The notes beneath the pieces were generated by a model. The model was not told the DNA's origin. It made no database searches and saw nothing but the letters and a program-made list of their open reading frames with translations. From a virus, in IMG/VR virus record IMGVR_UViG_3300020442_002503, positions 1 to 32,896 of that record: a DNA stretch of 32,896 nucleotides; one strand, written 5' to 3'. This document shows, one piece after another, positions 29,688-32,896 of this stretch; position 1 is the stretch's first letter, and each line of letters begins with the position of its first letter. Made by a program: the position numbers and the translations under genes.

Positions 29688-31058
29688 TCATTTTTGGTTT
29701 TCCAAAAAGTAGTTAAGGTCTTCTGGCGTGCCAAGACCCCACATATTTTCTATATTAAACACCTTCACCTTTTTGCCATCTTGGATTGCCTCGTTAAAAA
29801 CTGGGCACACATAAAATTCATTATTCACTCTTTTGTTTGCTTCGATCATCTGCTCTGCATATTTAACGTAGTCACTACCCTTAGACCAGTAATATATACC
29901 AACTGTAGCGATGTCGCTGATAGGATTCTTCTCTTGGACTTCGGAAACAAACCCGTCGGCATTTAATTTAGCGTAACTCCACTTTGGGTGGTTTGATTTA
30001 AAGGTTAAGATTCCGGCGTCTATGTTGTCTCCGACCATTGAATACATGAATTCATTTGAGTCCCACTCTACAAACTGGTCTGAGTTTGCCATAAGCAAAG
30101 GCTCGTCGTTATCAATGTACTCTTTCGCTAGTAACGTTGTGCAGGCAGCGCCCTCGGTAACACCTTCTACCTGTATGATGTCACAATCTGCAGATATATT
30201 GTTTAAAACTGTCTTCAAATTATACTTATCGTAGTGAGACTTTTGTACAACAAAAATGTGTTTAGCATCAACATTTATATTCTCAACGACCACCTGAATC
30301 ATCGGTTTGCCGTTGACTTCAATTAAGGGCTTCGGGAAGGTGTAACCCGCCTTTTCAAAGCGGGAACCTGCACCAGCCATCGGAATAAGCACGTTCATCT
30401 TTCCTCCTTGCCACTTGGGTTTAGTTTCCTCTTCCGTTCTGTCTAGTTTCTTAATTTTTCTGACGATATCTTCTAGTATAACATCGCTTGAGTTCTTTAC
30501 TGGAAACAGGTGCGCTCCTGAATCAATGGCTGACTTTCTTCCGATGTGTGAGTCTTCAATAACCAACGTCTCTTTTGGGGAAGTGCCTGCCCGCACCATG
30601 CATCTGAGGTATATTTCAGGGCTTGGCTTAGGGTTATCCACATCTTCATTAGAAAAGATCTCGTCCACAAACTCCAAAATACCCCTTCTAAGAAGCATCA
30701 TCTTAATGGTGTGCTTCACGGAGTTGGAACCAACATATATTTTGTAACCCGACTTCTTAAGCTCAGAGAGAACGTGAGCCATCCTATAGTCAGTGGTCAT
30801 CTTGTTTATTATATCTACTGTTTTTTCCTGTTTCTTTTCCCAAGTCTCGTTGTATTTTTCTGGAGGAAAGCCTTTATTTTCAGTTAGCAGTTCAAGCTTT
30901 GTTTTTGTGGGGCGTCCATCGTATGTAGATAAGTGTTCCTCTCTATCAATTACGTATTGAGGATCAATCTCATTAAGCGCTAAATTAAAAGCTTCATAAT
31001 GAAGGTCTCTAGCGTCCACAAGAACACCGTCTAAGTCAAAAACAATTAACTTTATCAT
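29688..31058 (-). CDS. HAD phosphatase/phosphomutase fused to sugar nucleotidyltransferase
   Basis: A 456-residue two-domain protein. Residues about 1-205 are a HAD enzyme of the beta-phosphoglucomutase-like subgroup: FDLDGVLVD (motif I, both aspartates), YVGSNSVK (motif II), NPKPSPEIY (motif III lysine) and VIEDSHIGRKSA (motif IV). Residues 221-456 are a nucleotidyltransferase: MNVLIPMAGAGSRF with FPKPLIEVNGKPMI (the G-x-G-x-R and P-K-P-L motifs), ANSDQFV (metal aspartate) and a C-terminal GLGTPEDL. Together they could turn a sugar-6-phosphate into sugar-1-phosphate and then an NDP-sugar; this is inferred. A strong Shine-Dalgarno lies in frame before Met221. ATG 31058 is preferred over an upstream TTG. 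Confidence 0.85.
   Translation of the reverse strand: MIKLIVFDLDGVLVDARDLHYEAFNLALNEIDPQYVIDREEHLSTYDGRPTKTKLELLTENKGFPPEKYNETWEKKQEKTVDIINKMTTDYRMAHVLSELKKSGYKIYVGSNSVKHTIKMMLLRRGILEFVDEIFSNEDVDNPKPSPEIYLRCMVRAGTSPKETLVIEDSHIGRKSAIDSGAHLFPVKNSSDVILEDIVRKIKKLDRTEEETKPKWQGGKMNVLIPMAGAGSRFEKAGYTFPKPLIEVNGKPMIQVVVENINVDAKHIFVVQKSHYDKYNLKTVLNNISADCDIIQVEGVTEGAACTTLLAKEYIDNDEPLLMANSDQFVEWDSNEFMYSMVGDNIDAGILTFKSNHPKWSYAKLNADGFVSEVQEKNPISDIATVGIYYWSKGSDYVKYAEQMIEANKRVNNEFYVCPVFNEAIQDGKKVKVFNIENMWGLGTPEDLNYFLENQK
30396..30409 (-). promoter_or_regulatory. Internal Shine-Dalgarno and ATG at the domain junction of the fused gene
   Basis: AAGGAGG (30409-30403) followed by 4 nt and ATG (30398-30396) lies in the HAD-nucleotidyltransferase frame, at the first residue of the nucleotidyltransferase domain. 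It has the form of a complete start site. The separate domain could therefore be made as an extra product, or the two genes fused recently and kept the old start. Confidence 0.6.
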
Positions 31059-31060
31059 AT

Positions 31061-32065
31061 TTACTTCTCGCAAATTCTTTTGTAAACTTCTGCAATGTTA
31101 ATATAAAAAGGACTGTGGCCTCCTGTAGGGCGGTCTGATTTTATATACTCTACTTTACATTTTGGAAAAACATGTTCAACTAAAGATTTGGTAAATGAGA
31201 AGTGTCCGTCTGGAACGCCAGTATCAAGTATTATAACATTTTTCAAGTTTCTAGCAAAAAGTATGTTCATTGAACTAGCTCCGTCAGGGATCAACAAGGT
31301 TTCAACGTTGGATAAAATGGATATTTTTTCCTTGATGCTTTTGTTAGCCATATATACCGTGTTAAAACCCACGGTGCTTATTTTATCTGTAAATTCTTTC
31401 TCGTTCTTTGCGAACCGCTGATTCCCAGTTTGGTTGTTGTTGTTTTGTATATCCTCAACATCATTGTTTCTAGAAATATAAGCCCTTGTTGTGCCTGACT
31501 CTTTTGAGCTACGATCTTTGCATATTTGGTTAAAGGACTTTAATGCGTTGAGGGTATATTCTGTGCAAGCCATGTTCTCCTCATACCCACAAAAACTCAG
31601 AGACTTTACGTTATAGCAGGTCTCAAACTCTGAAACCACTATAAAATCCTTTGGTATATCTAACAAACTGCAAATATCAAAAAAGAACTTGTTTCCAGAT
31701 AAGGGACTACAGATCAGCTTCATCCCGAGAATATTTTTTCTGTAGTTCATCAGTTTTGGAAGCAACTCTGTAATAAAATGCTGAAAATTGCCACTCCACT
31801 GGTTTGTGTGAGCAAGAAATACTTCGTCAAGATATTCTGCCTTCAACGCGCTCCCCATTGAGGGTGTGTAGGTGTTAGCCCGAACTGAATCGAAGCGACT
31901 GATAAAAAAACACTCTTTTAATAAATGTCCTTCGTGATCAAAGGCCGCCACTATTTGATCGCCCAACCAAGGGCTTTTGATATTCGTGTGTTCTCCCTGA
32001 CGGCGTGGCATGAAATCTTCGCTACTACACAGTACCTTGGCGTTTTTTTCTGTCAATATTTTCAT
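31061..32065 (-). CDS. GT61-like glycosyltransferase
   Basis: A 334-residue protein with the marks of GT61 (formerly DUF563): GNFQHFITELLPKLMNYR (about 95-112), the F.HW..d.LPrl-type motif; an RAYISRNND segment (about 190-198), which matches the 'r.yi.R' strand of the family; FTDKISTVGFNTV, and LLIPDGASSMNILFARNLKNVIIL (about 265-288), the 'G.hGa.l.n.lf...' donor-site region. GT61 enzymes move xylose, GlcNAc or related sugars. It follows the first glycosyltransferase by 2 nt, with AAGG 8 nt before the ATG, and is followed after 2 nt by the fused NDP-sugar enzyme gene. Confidence 0.75.
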   Translation of the reverse strand: MKILTEKNAKVLCSSEDFMPRRQGEHTNIKSPWLGDQIVAAFDHEGHLLKECFFISRFDSVRANTYTPSMGSALKAEYLDEVFLAHTNQWSGNFQHFITELLPKLMNYRKNILGMKLICSPLSGNKFFFDICSLLDIPKDFIVVSEFETCYNVKSLSFCGYEENMACTEYTLNALKSFNQICKDRSSKESGTTRAYISRNNDVEDIQNNNNQTGNQRFAKNEKEFTDKISTVGFNTVYMANKSIKEKISILSNVETLLIPDGASSMNILFARNLKNVIILDTGVPDGHFSFTKSLVEHVFPKCKVEYIKSDRPTGGHSPFYINIAEVYKRICEK

Positions 32066-32067
32066 AT

Positions 32068-32865
32068 TTATGGCCTTGAATATTCAGTTGGAGAGTAAAG
32101 AGTTATCATACTAGGGTTTATGTAAATTTTATTCCCACCTTTCCTTATTTGCTCATTAAATGAAACGTGTTCACAGGCAACCTCTTCGGTCTTTGTAAAC
32201 GGTCTGTATTCACAGCGTAAACAGTCTTCCATTCTGTATATACCTAACCCAGAAAACACAGAGTCAACCAAAACTGGCAGTTCACCTTTCTCAAGCTGTA
32301 GGAATTCATGAATTGCATACCCTTTAAATTTTTTCTGCCCTACTTCTCTAAAAGCCCAAGTATCATAAAATATTCTTTTAACCTTGGAGGGAAGCGCAAC
32401 ACCTCCTTTGATTACCTCTTCCTGTTTAAATAGCAATCCATTTGCACCCATTCCCGACCAGTCTTTGAAAGAAAAGCAGCTAAGCAATCCTTCGTAAGAC
32501 CAGCCCCCATCTAAATCCATATCAACCATTATAACATAGTCAAAATCTTTGTACTCATGTAGTTCGTCTAGATATACGTTCCTTAGTGTTGACATGAGAG
32601 ACATTCTGCCGAAACTCATACCGCTTACACTGTCCTTGTTGTTATACTTTGTTTTATCTCTAATGGTAGGGTTTATTATCTTAACGCCAGTTGATTCATT
32701 TTGATACTTATTCAAAATCATGGGGGTTGAATCAGAGGAGTCGTTTTCTACTATTATTACCTTAGATTTTCTAAAGAACGATCTTGTTCTTTCTATCCTA
32801 GCTATCGTAGATGGTAATGCATTTTCTATATCTCTACACAGCCCACATATCACAACATTAAGCAT
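32068..32865 (-). CDS. CAP59/Anp1-like glycosyltransferase
   Basis: A 265-residue GT-A like protein. It opens VVICGLCRDIENALPSTIARIE (about 4-25), then KVIIVENDSSDSTPMIL (about 35-51, E-N-D-S-S-D-S-T) and a FDYVIMVDMDLDGGW strand (about 108-122) with the D-x-D metal motif. This set, especially 'iyENdS.D.T' and 'mDlDl', matches the CAP59/Anp1-type mannosyltransferase-like group. It is the most upstream complete gene; the bases 32866-32896 hold no clear upstream gene end. A weak AGG is 8 nt before the ATG. Confidence 0.7.
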   Translation of the reverse strand: MLNVVICGLCRDIENALPSTIARIERTRSFFRKSKVIIVENDSSDSTPMILNKYQNESTGVKIINPTIRDKTKYNNKDSVSGMSFGRMSLMSTLRNVYLDELHEYKDFDYVIMVDMDLDGGWSYEGLLSCFSFKDWSGMGANGLLFKQEEVIKGGVALPSKVKRIFYDTWAFREVGQKKFKGYAIHEFLQLEKGELPVLVDSVFSGLGIYRMEDCLRCEYRPFTKTEEVACEHVSFNEQIRKGGNKIYINPSMITLYSPTEYSRP

Positions 32866-32896
32866 TGCGCACCTGTCATAACCTTTGATTACATGC

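Noticed and set aside
1-32896. tRNA, rRNA or CRISPR array
   Set aside because: No cloverleaf-like segments, rRNA blocks or regularly spaced repeats were noticed on either strand; a dedicated tRNA search would be needed to be certain.

Overview
The window reads as part of a large, AT-rich, double-stranded DNA tailed-phage genome. All convincing genes lie on the minus strand (transcription right to left), are packed end to end with 1-, 4- and 8-nt overlaps, and form a typical large-phage replication and nucleotide-metabolism module: RecA, DnaB-type helicase, zinc/Toprim primase, SSB, a DnaE-type polymerase, PhoH, dUTPase, class Ia ribonucleotide reductase, dNMP kinase, two PD-(D/E)XK nucleases and a small sigma factor. 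Two Tat-exported DUF1501 proteins, a family greatly expanded in Planctomycetota and relatives, suggest a host from that group. The host assignment is inference. No terminase, portal or tail gene is in the window, so this is a fragment.

Layout, in transcription order from the right end. 32865-28610: glycan block with a CAP59/Anp1-like glycosyltransferase, a GT61-like enzyme, a HAD phosphatase/mutase fused to a sugar nucleotidyltransferase, and a GT4-like enzyme. 28617-27322: two conserved small proteins and a sigma factor. 27238-26543: one isolated gene with its own promoter, strong ribosome-binding site and strong terminator, probably an abundant virion protein. 26479-24928: a GT31-like glycosyltransferase, a membrane-anchored PAS protein and a holin-like protein. 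24901-24760: a promoter and long leader with repeats and a terminator-like hairpin before the reductase genes. 24759-19997: nrdA, nrdB, dut, phoH and a zinc ribbon protein. 20000-16191: small phage proteins, recA, a nuclease and a zinc protein. 16187-11964: helicase, primase, dNMP kinase and a Cas4/RecB-like nuclease.

11950-7216 is the unusual accessory block. It holds two DUF1501 proteins, a PAP2-type phosphatase, a secreted Pro/Gln-rich protein, a tiny cysteine-rich exported protein, a phage basic-domain protein and a membrane CxxC protein. Next come a GT77-like enzyme and a methyltransferase (6577-5209).

5116-851 carries the replicative polymerase as three coupled genes: DnaE PHP+palm, a DEDDh proofreading exonuclease, then DnaE fingers to OB domain, followed by ssb. 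The split falls between palm and fingers, no intein is visible, and the exonuclease gene sits inside the split. A GT4-like gene runs off the left end.

The most notable items are the split polymerase with embedded exonuclease gene, the phage-borne exported DUF1501/PAP2 block, the fused HAD-nucleotidyltransferase with a strong internal ribosome-binding site, the membrane PAS protein beside a holin candidate, and the reductase leader.
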